Shown: positions 9,986 through 18,247 of the stretch, one piece after another
Layout of the letters: the number at the start of each line of letters is the position of its first letter
How positions within the stretch are numbered: position 1 is the first letter of the stretch
Assembly: GCF_000423625.1 (NCBI RefSeq)
Contig: NZ_AUII01000019.1
Span: 1 to 64,000 of the forward strand
From: Pseudonocardia asaccharolytica DSM 44247 = NBRC 16224
GTDB taxonomy: Bacteria; Actinomycetota; Actinomycetes; Mycobacteriales; Pseudonocardiaceae
Reading direction: 5' to 3'
DNA length: 64,000 nt
Notes under the pieces: generated by a model
Told to the model about the DNA's origin: nothing
Databases searched by the model: none
What the model saw: only the letters and a program-made list of their open reading frames with translations
Position numbers and translations under genes: made by a program

Positions 9986-11179
9986 TCAGGCCGCGCCGCA
10001 TTCTCGGCCGCGCCGGTATCGGGCGTGCACCCCGTCGAGGAACCGGTGCACGGCCCGCACGGTGTGCGCCGTGCGCGCGGTGGGCAGCGCGTCGAACGCG
10101 TGCTGGGCGCGGGGCAGTTCGGCGTAGCAGACCGGCGAGCGGCTGACCTCGCGCAGCCGCCGCACCAGCCGGCGCGACTGGCCGACCGAGGCGATCGTGT
10201 CGGTGCTGCCGTGGATCACGAAGAACGGTGGCGCGTGCGGCCCGGCGCGGTGCACCGGCGAGGCCCGACGCCAGCCGCGTTCGTCGTCGACGAGCGTGGT
10301 GCTGAAAACCTTCCCCTCCAGCAGCGCGAACAACCCGTGCTCGTCGACGGTGAGATCGTGCACGCCATACAGCGGAACGGCCGCGGCGAGCGAGGTGTCG
10401 GCGTCGGCGAACCCGGGCTGGAAGTCGGGGTCGCCCGGGGTCAGCGCGGCGAGCGCGGCGAGATGCCCGCCCGCCGAGCCGCCGGTGATCGTGAGGAAAC
10501 CCGGGTCGCCGCCGTAGCCGGCGATATGCGCGCGGACCCAGGCGATCGCCCGCTTCACGTCGATGATCATCGACGGCCACCGCTGGGTGGGACCCAGCCG
10601 GTAGTTGACGGTCACGCACACCCAGCCCTGTTCGGCCAGGTAGGCCATCAGCGGTTCGGCCTCGTTGCCCTTGTCCCCGCCGCTCCACGCGCCACCGTGG
10701 ACCTGCATCAACACCGGTGCGCCTGCGGTCACCCCGGGCCGGGCCCAGATGTCGAGGCGGTGGGCCGGGTCCGGGCCGTAGGCCACATCGAGCGCGCGGC
10801 GGTAGCGCGCCCGAGCCCGGCGCCGGCCCGGGACCCGTCCCGGTGTCGCGGCGGGCACATCGGCCCAGGAGCCGAGGGCGGCGGCCAGCACCTCGGCGGT
10901 GCGGTCGGCGTCGCGGCGCAGGTCGGCCAGCCCGGCGACGGCGGCCGCGTTCACGAGCGCGGCGCCGAGCCCGGCGGGACGCCGCCAGCCGCCCCGGGTC
11001 AGCGCGGCCAGCCCGGCGGCCGCGTGCACCAGGCTCTGCGCGCCCGGCGACTCGGAGGCGATCAGGCACGGCGCCGCCTGGACGATCGACGCGGGCCAGC
11101 GCCGGATGACCGGGGTGCGGGCCCCGGCGGCGGTGAGGACACCGGCCAGGCCCAGCGCGATGGCGGCTCGACGGCTCAC
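9986..11179 (-). CDS. Alpha/beta hydrolase (hormone-sensitive lipase/carboxylesterase type)
   Basis: 397 residues. An N-terminal hydrophobic segment (ALGLAGVLTAAGA) suggests export or membrane attachment. The oxyanion motif is VHGGAWSGG, the nucleophile elbow GGSAGGH, and the acid/histidine region VIHGSTDTIA...AQHAF. The GTG start has AAGGGAG at good spacing. Upstream lie three regularly spaced palindromes and then the gntR gene on the same strand. The open frame continues through the palindromes into gntR sequence in another frame; I treat that extension as non-coding. Confidence 0.87.
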   Translation of the reverse strand: MSRRAAIALGLAGVLTAAGARTPVIRRWPASIVQAAPCLIASESPGAQSLVHAAAGLAALTRGGWRRPAGLGAALVNAAAVAGLADLRRDADRTAEVLAAALGSWADVPAATPGRVPGRRRARARYRRALDVAYGPDPAHRLDIWARPGVTAGAPVLMQVHGGAWSGGDKGNEAEPLMAYLAEQGWVCVTVNYRLGPTQRWPSMIIDVKRAIAWVRAHIAGYGGDPGFLTITGGSAGGHLAALAALTPGDPDFQPGFADADTSLAAAVPLYGVHDLTVDEHGLFALLEGKVFSTTLVDDERGWRRASPVHRAGPHAPPFFVIHGSTDTIASVGQSRRLVRRLREVSRSPVCYAELPRAQHAFDALPTARTAHTVRAVHRFLDGVHARYRRGRECGAA

Positions 11180-11210
11180 GGACGCTCCCTTCGCTCTCGC
11201 TCTTCCACCC

Positions 11211-11315
11211 GCGTTATGGCTCCATAACGCGCTCCGACGCCATCCGTCCAGCGCGTTATGGAGCCATAACGTGCTGGGAACCCGGCCCGCCACAACGTTA
11301 AGGAGCCATAACGTC
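11211..11315. repeat. Three 16-bp palindromes at exact 42-bp spacing
   Basis: Cores are GTTATGGCTCCATAAC (11213-11228), GTTATGGAGCCATAAC (11255-11270) and GTTAAGGAGCCATAAC (11297-11312). Their centres are exactly 42 bp apart, four helical turns, so they face the same side of the DNA. They lie between the hydrolase start and the gntR stop; the third contains the gntR TAA. They could be operators for the hydrolase promoter or members of a dispersed actinobacterial palindrome family. Confidence 0.8.
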
Positions 11316-12038
11316 GCTGGGAGGTGCAGCCGACAATCCGTTCCCGGCGCCGAACACGATCTCGCGCAGCTGGTGGCGGGTGCGCTCGATGTGCTCGCGC
11401 ATCGCGTCGGCCGCGGCGTCCGGGTCGCCATCCCGTACGGCGTTGTAGATCTGTTGGTGGTCCCGTCGGGACTCTTCGACAGGATCCACGTAAGGGAGCA
11501 GGTCGTGGGGGCTGAACAGCTCGCCTCGAACGGACTCGACCGCGGCTTCGAGTCGGACGTTGCGCGCCGCCCGGGCCAGCCCGCGGTGGAACTGGGAGTC
11601 GGCGAGCCGGAACGCGGCGTGGCCGCTGCCGACCTCGCCGAGCTTCGCGATGGCGGCCCGCAGCGTCGCGAGATCCGCGCGGTCCCGGCGGATCGCGGCC
11701 AGGCGGGCAGCGTCGGTCTCCAGCGCGATGCGGAAGTCAATCATGTCGTCGAACTCGCCGGCCTGAGTCCGCATCCGCATCCGCCACTTCTCGAGTGGCT
11801 CGGTCAGCTCGGTGACGTAGGTGCCGCCGAGCGCTCCTCGGCGGACCGTCACGTAGCCGTGCTGCTGCAGGATCTTGATCGCTTCCCGCACGCTGATCCG
11901 GGCGACCCCGAGCTGTTCGGCAAGCTCGCGCTCGGCGGGCAGCCGATCGCCGGGGCCGACCTCGCCGTGATGGATCAGAGTGCGGAGATGCTCGGCCACG
12001 GCCTGGGTCAACGTCTGTGCGGTGACCACGCGGACCAT
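11298..12038 (-). CDS. GntR-family regulator, FadR subfamily
   Basis: 246 residues. An N-terminal winged helix-turn-helix (TLTQAVAEHLRTLI, PGDRLPAERELAEQLGVARISVREAIKILQQHGYV) is followed by an FCD-type all-helical effector domain (FRIALETDAARLAA, FHRGLARAARN, DHQQIYNAVRDGDPDAAADAMREHIE). It probably controls the neighbouring glxBCD-glnT unit: a fragment of a second copy of this gene lies just upstream of intact glxB, and the divergent side of this gene holds the pseudogene copy of the same unit. The ligand is not visible. Confidence 0.9.
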   Translation of the reverse strand: MVRVVTAQTLTQAVAEHLRTLIHHGEVGPGDRLPAERELAEQLGVARISVREAIKILQQHGYVTVRRGALGGTYVTELTEPLEKWRMRMRTQAGEFDDMIDFRIALETDAARLAAIRRDRADLATLRAAIAKLGEVGSGHAAFRLADSQFHRGLARAARNVRLEAAVESVRGELFSPHDLLPYVDPVEESRRDHQQIYNAVRDGDPDAAADAMREHIERTRHQLREIVFGAGNGLSAAPPSDVMAP

Positions 12039-12200
12039 CGTCCGAGGCTATACCCCGCGCCGGATGGCCAGCGGTCTCGCCGCCGGTCAGAAGAGGCCTC
12101 ACAGGCCACGCAGGCAGGGCCGAATGGAGTAGCCATCGAATCTTTCGCCGGCGACCAGTCGGGCTAGTCGGGACCGGCTGAGTCTCGCGCCTCGGCAGCC

Positions 12201-12229
12201 TTGACATACACGCCGGCCAGGAGTCGGAT
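12201..12229 (+). promoter_or_regulatory. Relic promoter element matching the one upstream of glxB
   Basis: TTGACA, then a 17-bp spacer (TACACGCCGGCCAGGAG), then TCGGAT. The same block (TTGACA, 17 bp, TCGTAT) stands upstream of the intact glxB. The following AAAGTCCT-ATGTC-CAGATCTT is a decayed form of the perfect palindrome found there. It now precedes only the pseudogene scar and possibly the urease operon. Confidence 0.5.
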
Positions 12230-12280
12230 GAAAAGTCCTATGTCCAGATCTTGAGCCGACCTGCACTTGAGGTGGGACGG

Positions 12281-12410
12281 ATGTGTGGGATCGTCGGGAC
12301 TGCATCTGAAGAACGCCGAGCGGCATCCGCGACTTGGGAAGCCGCTGGTGCCGATGCTCGACGGCATGTCGAGCCGGGGACCGCACAGCGCAGGGGTGGC
12401 TGCACGACGG
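12281..12410 (+). pseudogene. 5' remnant of a glxB-like glutamine amidotransferase
   Basis: Begins MCGIVG, with the nucleophile Cys2, and matches the start of the intact glxB nearly base for base. An extra A after the sixth codon puts it out of frame (GGGACTGCATCTGAAG against GGGCTGCACCTGAAG). Homology continues through the region encoding MLDxMxSRGPxSAGV and LHDG, then switches abruptly to glnT sequence. It cannot make a functional amidotransferase. Confidence 0.85.
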
Positions 12411-12755
12411 CGACGACGCCTACCGGCTCCGGCTGCCCAAGACGCCCTACTCCTACGTCGGTGGGCTGATGGCGCACGCGCCGGCGATGAGCGCGGTGGC
12501 CTGCCCGACGGCGAACTCCTACAAACGGATCGGGGTGGGGGCACCGCTGTCCGGGTCGACGTGGGCTCCGGCATACGTGGCCTACGGCGGCAACAACCGC
12601 AGCCTCATGCTCCGGGCGCCCGATGCTGGCCGGGTCGAACACCGCGAGATCGACCGGTCGGCGAACTACGCCGACCCGTCAAGCACGCCGAGTTCGACGC
12701 CTACCACACCACCGAGTCCGAGTGGGAGATCGACCATTATCTCACGCTCATGTGA
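12411..12755 (+). pseudogene. 3' remnant of a glnT-like glutamine synthetase
   Basis: Matches the C-terminal part of the intact gln[42 protein letters not shown], and [11 protein letters not shown]. It then skips roughly 80 codons and ends in a different frame with [24 protein letters not shown]-stop, equal to the glnT C-terminus. The N-terminal two thirds, including the Glu metal ligands, are gone. Direct fusion to the glxB remnant shows that the whole middle of an ancestral glxB-glxC-glxD-glnT unit was deleted. Confidence 0.85.
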
Positions 12756-12810
12756 GCCGAGCGGGCCCGGAGCGTCCGAGAGACAAAGATCAATAAAAAG
12801 GAGGCGCGTC

Positions 12811-13503
12811 GTGCTACTCACTCCGACTGAGCTTGAGCGACTGACGATCTTCACAGCTGCCGAGCTTGCACGCAAGCGGAGGGAGAGGGGGTTAAAGCTC
12901 AACCACCCTGAAGCGGTCGCAATCATCGTTGACGAGGTGATGGAAAGGGCACGCGAGGGCAAGTCGGTCGCCGAGCTCATTTCCTACGGCTCAACCATTC
13001 TCACCACCGACGACGTCATGCCAGGCGTCGCCGAACTCATGCCCTTCCTACAGGTCGAACCGGTACTGAAGACGGGCACGAAACTCGTCACGATCCACGA
13101 GCCCATTCGCGCAGGAAAAGAGAAGGTTGAGCGCGTCGAACCCGGGGAGATCGCGACGGAGGAAGGTGAGATCGAGATCAACGCTGGACGGCGCACCACA
13201 AAGGTTACGGTAGTCAACACCGGAGACCGCCCGGTCCAAGTCGGCAGCCACTTCCACTTCTTCGAAGCGAACCGCGAACTGGAATTCGATCGCGAAAAGA
13301 GCTTTGGTATGCACCTCGATGTTCCGGCGGGGACAGCCAAGCGTTTCGCGCCCGGTGAGCACGTCGAGGTGACGCTGGTCGAGTTTGGTGGCACCGGCGA
13401 GGTGTGGGGACTGAACAATCTGACAAACGGTTCCGTCCGGAGCGAGGCAACGAAGAAACTTGCGATCGAGCGGGCCCGCCAACATGGTTTTAAGGGGGCG
13501 TGA
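12811..13503 (+). CDS. ureAB: Urease gamma-beta fusion subunit (UreAB)
   Basis: 230 residues. Residues 1 to about 100 are the gamma subunit ([49 protein letters not shown]); the rest is the beta subunit ([53 protein letters not shown]). Fused gamma-beta subunits are known from Helicobacter and from some actinobacteria. The GTG start was chosen for the strong AAAAGGAGG six bases upstream. The frame runs back in phase into the glnT remnant, but that sequence is a scar. Base composition is more A/T-rich than the neighbours, suggesting transfer. Confidence 0.95.
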   Translation: MLLTPTELERLTIFTAAELARKRRERGLKLNHPEAVAIIVDEVMERAREGKSVAELISYGSTILTTDDVMPGVAELMPFLQVEPVLKTGTKLVTIHEPIRAGKEKVERVEPGEIATEEGEIEINAGRRTTKVTVVNTGDRPVQVGSHFHFFEANRELEFDREKSFGMHLDVPAGTAKRFAPGEHVEVTLVEFGGTGEVWGLNNLTNGSVRSEATKKLAIERARQHGFKGA

Positions 13504-13506
13504 GCG

Positions 13507-15219
13507 ATGGCTACGTTAACACGCAAAGAGTACGCCGCACTCTACGGCCCGACGGTCGGAGATGCTGTTCGCCTCGGCGACACCAACCTGTGGGCCGAGG
13601 TCGAGAACGACTTCATTGTCCATGGCGAAGAGTGCCTGCACGGAGGCGGCAAGACACTGCGCGACGGGATTGGCCTGGCGCCGGGCTACACAAGCGCCCA
13701 AGGCTCGCTCGATATGCTTATCAGCAATGTCCTGGTCATCGACCCGGTTCTGGGAATCGTCAAGGCCGATATCGGTATCAAGGACGGCAAGATCGCGGGC
13801 ATCGGCAAGGGCGGCAACCCTGGCCTCATGGACGGTGTCGATCCGCATATGGTCACGGCCGCAGCTACCACGGTCCGCGACGCCGAAGGCCTCATCGCCA
13901 CAGCGGGCGGAATCGATGTGCACGTCCATAGCGACAGTGCGGGCCTGTGCGAGCACGCGATCAGCGCTGGCCTCACCACAATGATCTGTGGATCCCTCGG
14001 ACCTATCACCGTCGGTATCGACTGCGGTGGCCCCTGGAACGTTGGCAAAATGCTTCAGTCGGTGGAGGCCTGGCCGATCAACTTCGGCTTTCTGGGACGC
14101 GGCAACTCGTCGAAACCAGAATCCATCGTTGATCAGATTATCGGCGGGGCGTTCGCTGTGAAGCTACACGAGGACTGGGGCTCCATGCCGGCTGCTATCG
14201 ACACGGCGCTTCGGGTCGCCGACGAGATGGACTTTCAGGTGCAACTGCACACCGATTCCATCAATGAGGCGGGGTTCTTTGAGTCGACGATGGAAGCCAT
14301 TGCCGGCCGAACGATTCACATGTACCACGCCGAGGGTGCCGGTGGCGGTCATGCCCCCGACATTATCCGCTGCGCGGGTGAGCCGAACTGTTTGCCGTCG
14401 TCGACCAATCCGACGAATCCGTTCACGGCCGACACGTTTGATGAAACTCTCGATATGATCATGGTGTGCCACCATCTCGACCCGAAGGTTCCCGAGGATG
14501 TGGCTTTCGCCGAGAGCCGTATTCGCAGGCAAACCATGGCCGCGGAGGACGTCCTGCACGACATGGGCGCCATCTCCATGCTCGGCTCGGACAGTCAGGG
14601 CATGGGCCGCATCAACGAAAGCATCACCCGAGTGTGGCAGATGGCCAGCAAGATGAAGGATCAACGGGGTCGGCTGCCGGAGGAGAACACCAAGAGAGGT
14701 GACAACAACCGCATCAAGCGCTACATCGCCAAGTACACGATCAATCCGGCGATCTGCTTCGGCATCGACCAGTACGTCGGCTCGTTGGAGCGTGGGAAAT
14801 TGGCCGACATCGTACTGTGGCGCCCAGGCTTCTTCGGCGTTAAGCCAGAGCTCGTCGTGAAGGGCGGATTCATTACCTGGGCGGCTATGGGCGATAGCGC
14901 CGCATCGCTCATGACCTGCGAGCCGATACTGATGCGGCCGCAGTGGGGCGCGTTCGGCGAAGCCAAGAAGGCATTGAGCGCCAGCTTCGTGAGTCAGCAG
15001 TTCATGGCCGAGGATGGCCCCGCGAGGCTTGGTCTCACCAAGCCCTGCCTGCCGGTGCGAGGTACCCGCAAGCTCAACAAGGGCCACATGCTCCACAACG
15101 GCGCTTTGCCCAAGATCGCGGTCAACCCGCAGACGTTCGAGGTCAGCGTGGACGGCCAGTCGGCGTGGGTGGAGCCCCTTGCCGAGGTCACGCTCGGCCA
15201 GAGGTACATGCTCCGCTAG
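13507..15219 (+). CDS. ureC: Urease alpha subunit (UreC), atypical active-site surroundings
   Basis: Ni-dependent hydrolysis of urea to ammonia and carbamate. 570 residues against 567 in Klebsiella. The nickel and catalytic residues are present by alignment from memory: His139 and His141 (HVH), Lys219 (VKLHEDWG), His221, His248, His274, Cys321-His322 (CHHLDP) and Asp362 (SDSQ). Unusual features: [10 protein letters not shown] replaces the normal HIHxICPQQ, the following glycine-rich loop is about three residues shorter ([18 protein letters not shown]), and the AM of SDSQAMG is GM. Starts three bases after the ureAB stop. Confidence 0.93.
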   Translation: MATLTRKEYAALYGPTVGDAVRLGDTNLWAEVENDFIVHGEECLHGGGKTLRDGIGLAPGYTSAQGSLDMLISNVLVIDPVLGIVKADIGIKDGKIAGIGKGGNPGLMDGVDPHMVTAAATTVRDAEGLIATAGGIDVHVHSDSAGLCEHAISAGLTTMICGSLGPITVGIDCGGPWNVGKMLQSVEAWPINFGFLGRGNSSKPESIVDQIIGGAFAVKLHEDWGSMPAAIDTALRVADEMDFQVQLHTDSINEAGFFESTMEAIAGRTIHMYHAEGAGGGHAPDIIRCAGEPNCLPSSTNPTNPFTADTFDETLDMIMVCHHLDPKVPEDVAFAESRIRRQTMAAEDVLHDMGAISMLGSDSQGMGRINESITRVWQMASKMKDQRGRLPEENTKRGDNNRIKRYIAKYTINPAICFGIDQYVGSLERGKLADIVLWRPGFFGVKPELVVKGGFITWAAMGDSAASLMTCEPILMRPQWGAFGEAKKALSASFVSQQFMAEDGPARLGLTKPCLPVRGTRKLNKGHMLHNGALPKIAVNPQTFEVSVDGQSAWVEPLAEVTLGQRYMLR

Positions 15220-15242
15220 CCGCGAGACGCGATGGAGGAAGT

Positions 15243-15875
15243 GTGACAGACACATACCCCGGGGCCGCGCGAGTCGGGATCGGAGGGCCCGTCGGCTCGG
15301 GCAAGACCGCGCTGATCGAGCAGATCGTGCCACGGGTGATCAAGCGTGGAATCGAGGTCGGCGTGATCACAAACGACCTCGTCACACAGGAGGACGCACA
15401 ACGGCTCAAGCGCAGTGGGCTCATCGATCCCGAGCGCGTGATCGCGGTGGAGACCGGAGCCTGTCCCCATACCGCCATCCGGGAGGACCCCTCGCTCAAC
15501 ATCCACGAGGCCAACGTCCTCGAGGATACCTTCGAGAATCTCGACCTCATTCTGATCGAGAGCGGTGGGGACAATCTCGCTTCAACGTTCTCGCTCGCCC
15601 TGGTGGACTACTGGCTGTTCGTGATCGATGTGGCTGGCGGTGATGACATCCCGCGTAAACGCGGCCCCGGGGTTGTGCTCTCTGATCTTCTCGTCATCAA
15701 CAAGACCGATCTTGCACCGTACGTCGGCGCCGACGTCGACCTCATGGTGCGGGAGGCGAAAGCGGTGCGCGGCGAGAAGCCTCTCTACCTGACCAACTGT
15801 CGCACTGGTGAGGGCGTCGACGCGGTTCTCGAACAAGTGCTGCACGATGCACTCGTAGCAAGATCGCCGAAATGA
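15243..15875 (+). CDS. ureG: Urease accessory GTPase UreG
   Basis: SIMIBI-class GTPase that drives nickel delivery to apo-urease with UreD, UreE and UreF. 210 residues. The P-loop is [13 protein letters not shown], the metal-binding Cys-Pro-His motif appears as [19 protein letters not shown] is present, and the guanine-specificity motif is NKTDL. The GTG start follows GGAGG closely; a longer upstream frame is a shadow of ureC. UreG directly following UreC, before ureD/E/F, is an uncommon but possible order. Confidence 0.95.
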   Translation: MTDTYPGAARVGIGGPVGSGKTALIEQIVPRVIKRGIEVGVITNDLVTQEDAQRLKRSGLIDPERVIAVETGACPHTAIREDPSLNIHEANVLEDTFENLDLILIESGGDNLASTFSLALVDYWLFVIDVAGGDDIPRKRGPGVVLSDLLVINKTDLAPYVGADVDLMVREAKAVRGEKPLYLTNCRTGEGVDAVLEQVLHDALVARSPK

Positions 15876-15882
15876 CCAGTAG

Positions 15883-16788
15883 ATGGGCGATATCGGAGGC
15901 GCGTCTGCGGGTATGAATGGGACACCAACGCCGGGCGGCCAGTCAGCGCGATCGTATTTTGATCAGCCCGTCCGAGCGGAGCTGGTTTTCTCGCGCGACC
16001 CTGTGGGACGCACCTACGTAAGTCGGCAGTACATGCCTTACCCGTTCCACATCTGCCGGCCGCTCTACATCGAGCATGACCCGCCCGGTATGGCCACGCT
16101 CTACGTTCAATCGTGTGCAGCGGGGTTGCAACAGCACGATGACTTACGAACATCACTCGTCGTGGGGTCTGACGCTCAGGTCCACTACACAACCGCGACT
16201 CCGACGATTGTACACAGCATGGAGGAGGACCAAGCGAAGCAGGAGACTTGGATCGAGGCCTATCCCGAGTCGCTCACTGAGTTTCTTCCAGAACCCCTCA
16301 TTCTCTTTCCGCGGTCTCGCCTCCGATCGTCCCTTTACGTATCGGCACACGAAAGTTCGTCGGTCATCGCCGGCGAGTCTTTTCTCCTGCACGATTACAG
16401 CGGCGCGGATGGCGTGTTCGACTGGTTCGAGAGCGAGCTGAAGATTCAGCGGCCGGGCGGCACGGCGCTAGCACGGGACAGGTTTCGAATCACCGGAAAC
16501 CTGTTCCGGGAAAGGCGGCCTGGAGTCAACGGAGAGTTCGTCGCTCAAGGATCCTTCGTCGTGCTAGCCGGGGAAAAATTCACAGAAGCCATGATCGGCG
16601 CGTTTCGCGATGAGCTGGGATCCTCGACGGACGTTTACGCGGGCGTGTCAGCTCTCCGCGACCGGTGCGGGGTGTGGACGCGTCTCCTCGCCCCAAACGG
16701 TCTTGCGCTTCGGGGCGCGATGACCACTGCATGGGTCGCGGCCCGCAAGCTGCTGACCGGCCTCAGCCCGACACCTCGCCGAAAGTGA
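15883..16788 (+). CDS. ureD: Urease accessory protein UreD/UreH
   Basis: About 301 residues. Recognised by the UreD-family pattern: a beta-rich protein with YVQSCAAGLQQHDDL, VHYTTATPTIVHSM, YPESLTEFLPEPLILFPRSRL and FEVAQ-type text near GEFVAQGSFVVLAG. It forms the scaffold with UreF and UreG on apo-urease. An ATG 30 bp further in (MNGTPTPGG), 13 bp after GGAGG, is a fair alternative start. Seven bases after the ureG stop. Confidence 0.85.
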   Translation: MGDIGGASAGMNGTPTPGGQSARSYFDQPVRAELVFSRDPVGRTYVSRQYMPYPFHICRPLYIEHDPPGMATLYVQSCAAGLQQHDDLRTSLVVGSDAQVHYTTATPTIVHSMEEDQAKQETWIEAYPESLTEFLPEPLILFPRSRLRSSLYVSAHESSSVIAGESFLLHDYSGADGVFDWFESELKIQRPGGTALARDRFRITGNLFRERRPGVNGEFVAQGSFVVLAGEKFTEAMIGAFRDELGSSTDVYAGVSALRDRCGVWTRLLAPNGLALRGAMTTAWVAARKLLTGLSPTPRRK

Positions 16789-17312
16789 AGCGTCGCGGTA
16801 AGCGCCCAATGCGCGCCACCAGGAGGCACGCCTATACGCTGACGAAGGGAGCGGCAGACTTGTTGGTGCTGAACGAGATCATTGGCCAGGCGGGCGATCC
16901 AGATATCTCCAGGCGCCTGCACGAGTTGGACCACTTGGGGAAGATCGAGTACATCACGTTCAGCAAAGAGGATGCGCTGCGACACCGCGTGCGCGTCGTA
17001 ACCGACCATGGCACCGAGTGCGCTGTGGTTCTCAGGCGGTCCGCGCGGATCGTCGATGGTGCCGTCCTGCTGCTGGACGACGACCGCGCCATCGTCACCC
17101 GCCTCAGTGAGCGGAACTGGCTGTCGCTTGTGCCACGTGACATAGCCGCCGCTCTCGAGCTCGGCTACCAGGCTGGGAACAACCATTGGACAGTGCGCTT
17201 CGACGGTCCGGTCATGAGGATTGCGGTCGAGGGGCCCGAGCGAAACTATCTCGACCGGCTAGCCGCCTTCTTTTCCGATCGCCGTGTGACCAGGATTGAC
17301 GATGGCCGGTGA
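16785..17312 (+). CDS. ureE: Urease nickel chaperone UreE
   Basis: 175 residues from a GTG that overlaps the ureD stop (GTGA), or 167 from an ATG 24 bases downstream (MRATRRHAYTL); neither has a strong Shine-Dalgarno. The C-terminal metal-binding domain carries ALELGYQAGNNHWTVRF, matching the GN-x-H signature around the nickel-binding His of UreE. There is no His-rich tail. Expected to dimerise and hand nickel to UreG. Confidence 0.82.
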   Translation: MKRRGKRPMRATRRHAYTLTKGAADLLVLNEIIGQAGDPDISRRLHELDHLGKIEYITFSKEDALRHRVRVVTDHGTECAVVLRRSARIVDGAVLLLDDDRAIVTRLSERNWLSLVPRDIAAALELGYQAGNNHWTVRFDGPVMRIAVEGPERNYLDRLAAFFSDRRVTRIDDGR

Positions 17313-17982
17313 AGCCGCTCTTCTCGCCGCCCTCCAGCACGGCGACAGCTTCTTCCCCAGCGGTACCATTTCGTTCTCCTGGGGCTTGGAAACGCTGATC
17401 GCGGAGGGCGCGGTCAAGTCGGCCGCCGACGTGCACAGTTTCGTGGAAGGGCAGCTTACCTCCCGCTGGGCCACCTGCGATCGGCCAGCGCTGGTCGCCA
17501 CATATCGTGCCGAGGACGCGTTGGACGAGGTCGCAAACGTCGACATCAAGCTCGACATCCTCGCGTTATCGCGAGAGATGCGGGAGGGGGGGCGTAGGGC
17601 CGGTGGTGCTCTGCTGGATGTGCATAGCAGCGTGAACACCCCACAGGCCGGCGCCTACCGTGATCGGGTTCGCGCCGGTCAGGCCCCGGGACAGCTTGCC
17701 GCCGTACAGGGACTTGTGTGGGCGGGTGTGAAGGTGGGTGAAGAAGCGGCGTGTGCCATTTCCGCGCACGTGGTCTGCACAGGCTTCGTCGGGGTCGCGA
17801 TCCGGCTGGGCCTGATAAGCCACATAGCGGCCCAAAGAATCCTCACCGGGATGCGTCCCGTGATCTGCCAACTGTTGGCCGAGCCAATCTTACCTTTCGA
17901 TATGGCCAGCGCCTACATGCCGGCGGCGGAGATCGCAATGATGCGTCACGAGACAAGCCAGGTTCGCATGTTCGCGAACTAA
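17302..17982 (+). CDS. ureF: Urease accessory protein UreF
   Basis: 226 residues, all-helical. Recognised by the N-terminal LQHGDSFFPSGTISFSWGLETLI, typical of UreF (xxDSxFPxGxxxxSxGLE), and by the C-terminal RLGLISHIAAQRIL. The start overlaps the ureE stop by 11 bases. It ends the urease operon; only two bases separate its stop from the remnant of a gntR gene. No nickel transporter gene is seen nearby. Confidence 0.9.
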   Translation: MAGEAALLAALQHGDSFFPSGTISFSWGLETLIAEGAVKSAADVHSFVEGQLTSRWATCDRPALVATYRAEDALDEVANVDIKLDILALSREMREGGRRAGGALLDVHSSVNTPQAGAYRDRVRAGQAPGQLAAVQGLVWAGVKVGEEAACAISAHVVCTGFVGVAIRLGLISHIAAQRILTGMRPVICQLLAEPILPFDMASAYMPAAEIAMMRHETSQVRMFAN

Positions 17983-17984
17983 TT

Positions 17985-18065
17985 GATCCTGCAGCAAGGT
18001 CTTGATCGTTTCCGGCACGCTGATCCGGGCTACCCCGAACCGGTGGTCGGGGCCGACCTCGGATC
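17985..18065 (-). pseudogene. Fragment of a second gntR (FadR-type) gene
   Basis: GGTCTTGATCGTTTCCGGCACGCTGATCCGGGC and the following bases match the helix-turn-helix-coding part of the intact gntR gene (residues about 25-65, VARISVREAIKILQQ) on the same strand, with substitutions and gaps. No start or stop of the gene remains. It shows that the intact glx/glnT unit once had its own adjacent gntR, mirroring the left copy. Confidence 0.75.
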
Positions 18066-18086
18066 CGGACGGGTTGCTGGATTGCC

Positions 18087-18142
18087 TTGACAAGCGCGCC
18101 GGCCAGGAGTCGTATAGACGAAAGGTCCTAAGTCAGGACCTT
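18087..18142 (+). promoter_or_regulatory. Predicted promoter and palindromic operator of glxBCD-glnT
   Basis: TTGACA, 17 bp, TCGTAT (with TATAGA overlapping) forms a plausible sigma-70-like promoter. Just downstream lies AAGGTCCT-AAGTC-AGGACCTT, a perfect 8+8 inverted repeat with a 5-bp centre, positioned to overlap the start of transcription. The block is conserved in decayed form upstream of the left pseudogene copy, so it is likely functional, probably as the binding site of the GntR regulator. Confidence 0.55.
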
Positions 18143-18247
18143 GAGACGATCGTGCTCGAGCCGGCTGACAGAAGCCTTGCGGACGGTGCCACGACTCTCA
18201 GACGGTGGCCACCGCGGCATCGACCGGGACGGGAGGTGGTGTGGCGG

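Noticed and set aside
9986-11740. 584-codon frame reading through hydrolase, palindromes and part of gntR
   Set aside because: Everything before the GTG at 11179 is palindrome sequence and an antisense or shifted frame of gntR; the hydrolase has its own ribosome site.
12334-13503. A single long frame fusing glnT-like sequence to the urease gamma-beta subunit
   Set aside because: The front part is the out-of-place glnT remnant plus a non-coding leader. A strong AAAAGGAGG and GTG mark the true ureAB start at 12811.
18002-18247. N-terminal extension of the glxB amidotransferase
   Set aside because: Class II amidotransferases need Cys at position 2; the extension is translated promoter and gntR-fragment sequence.
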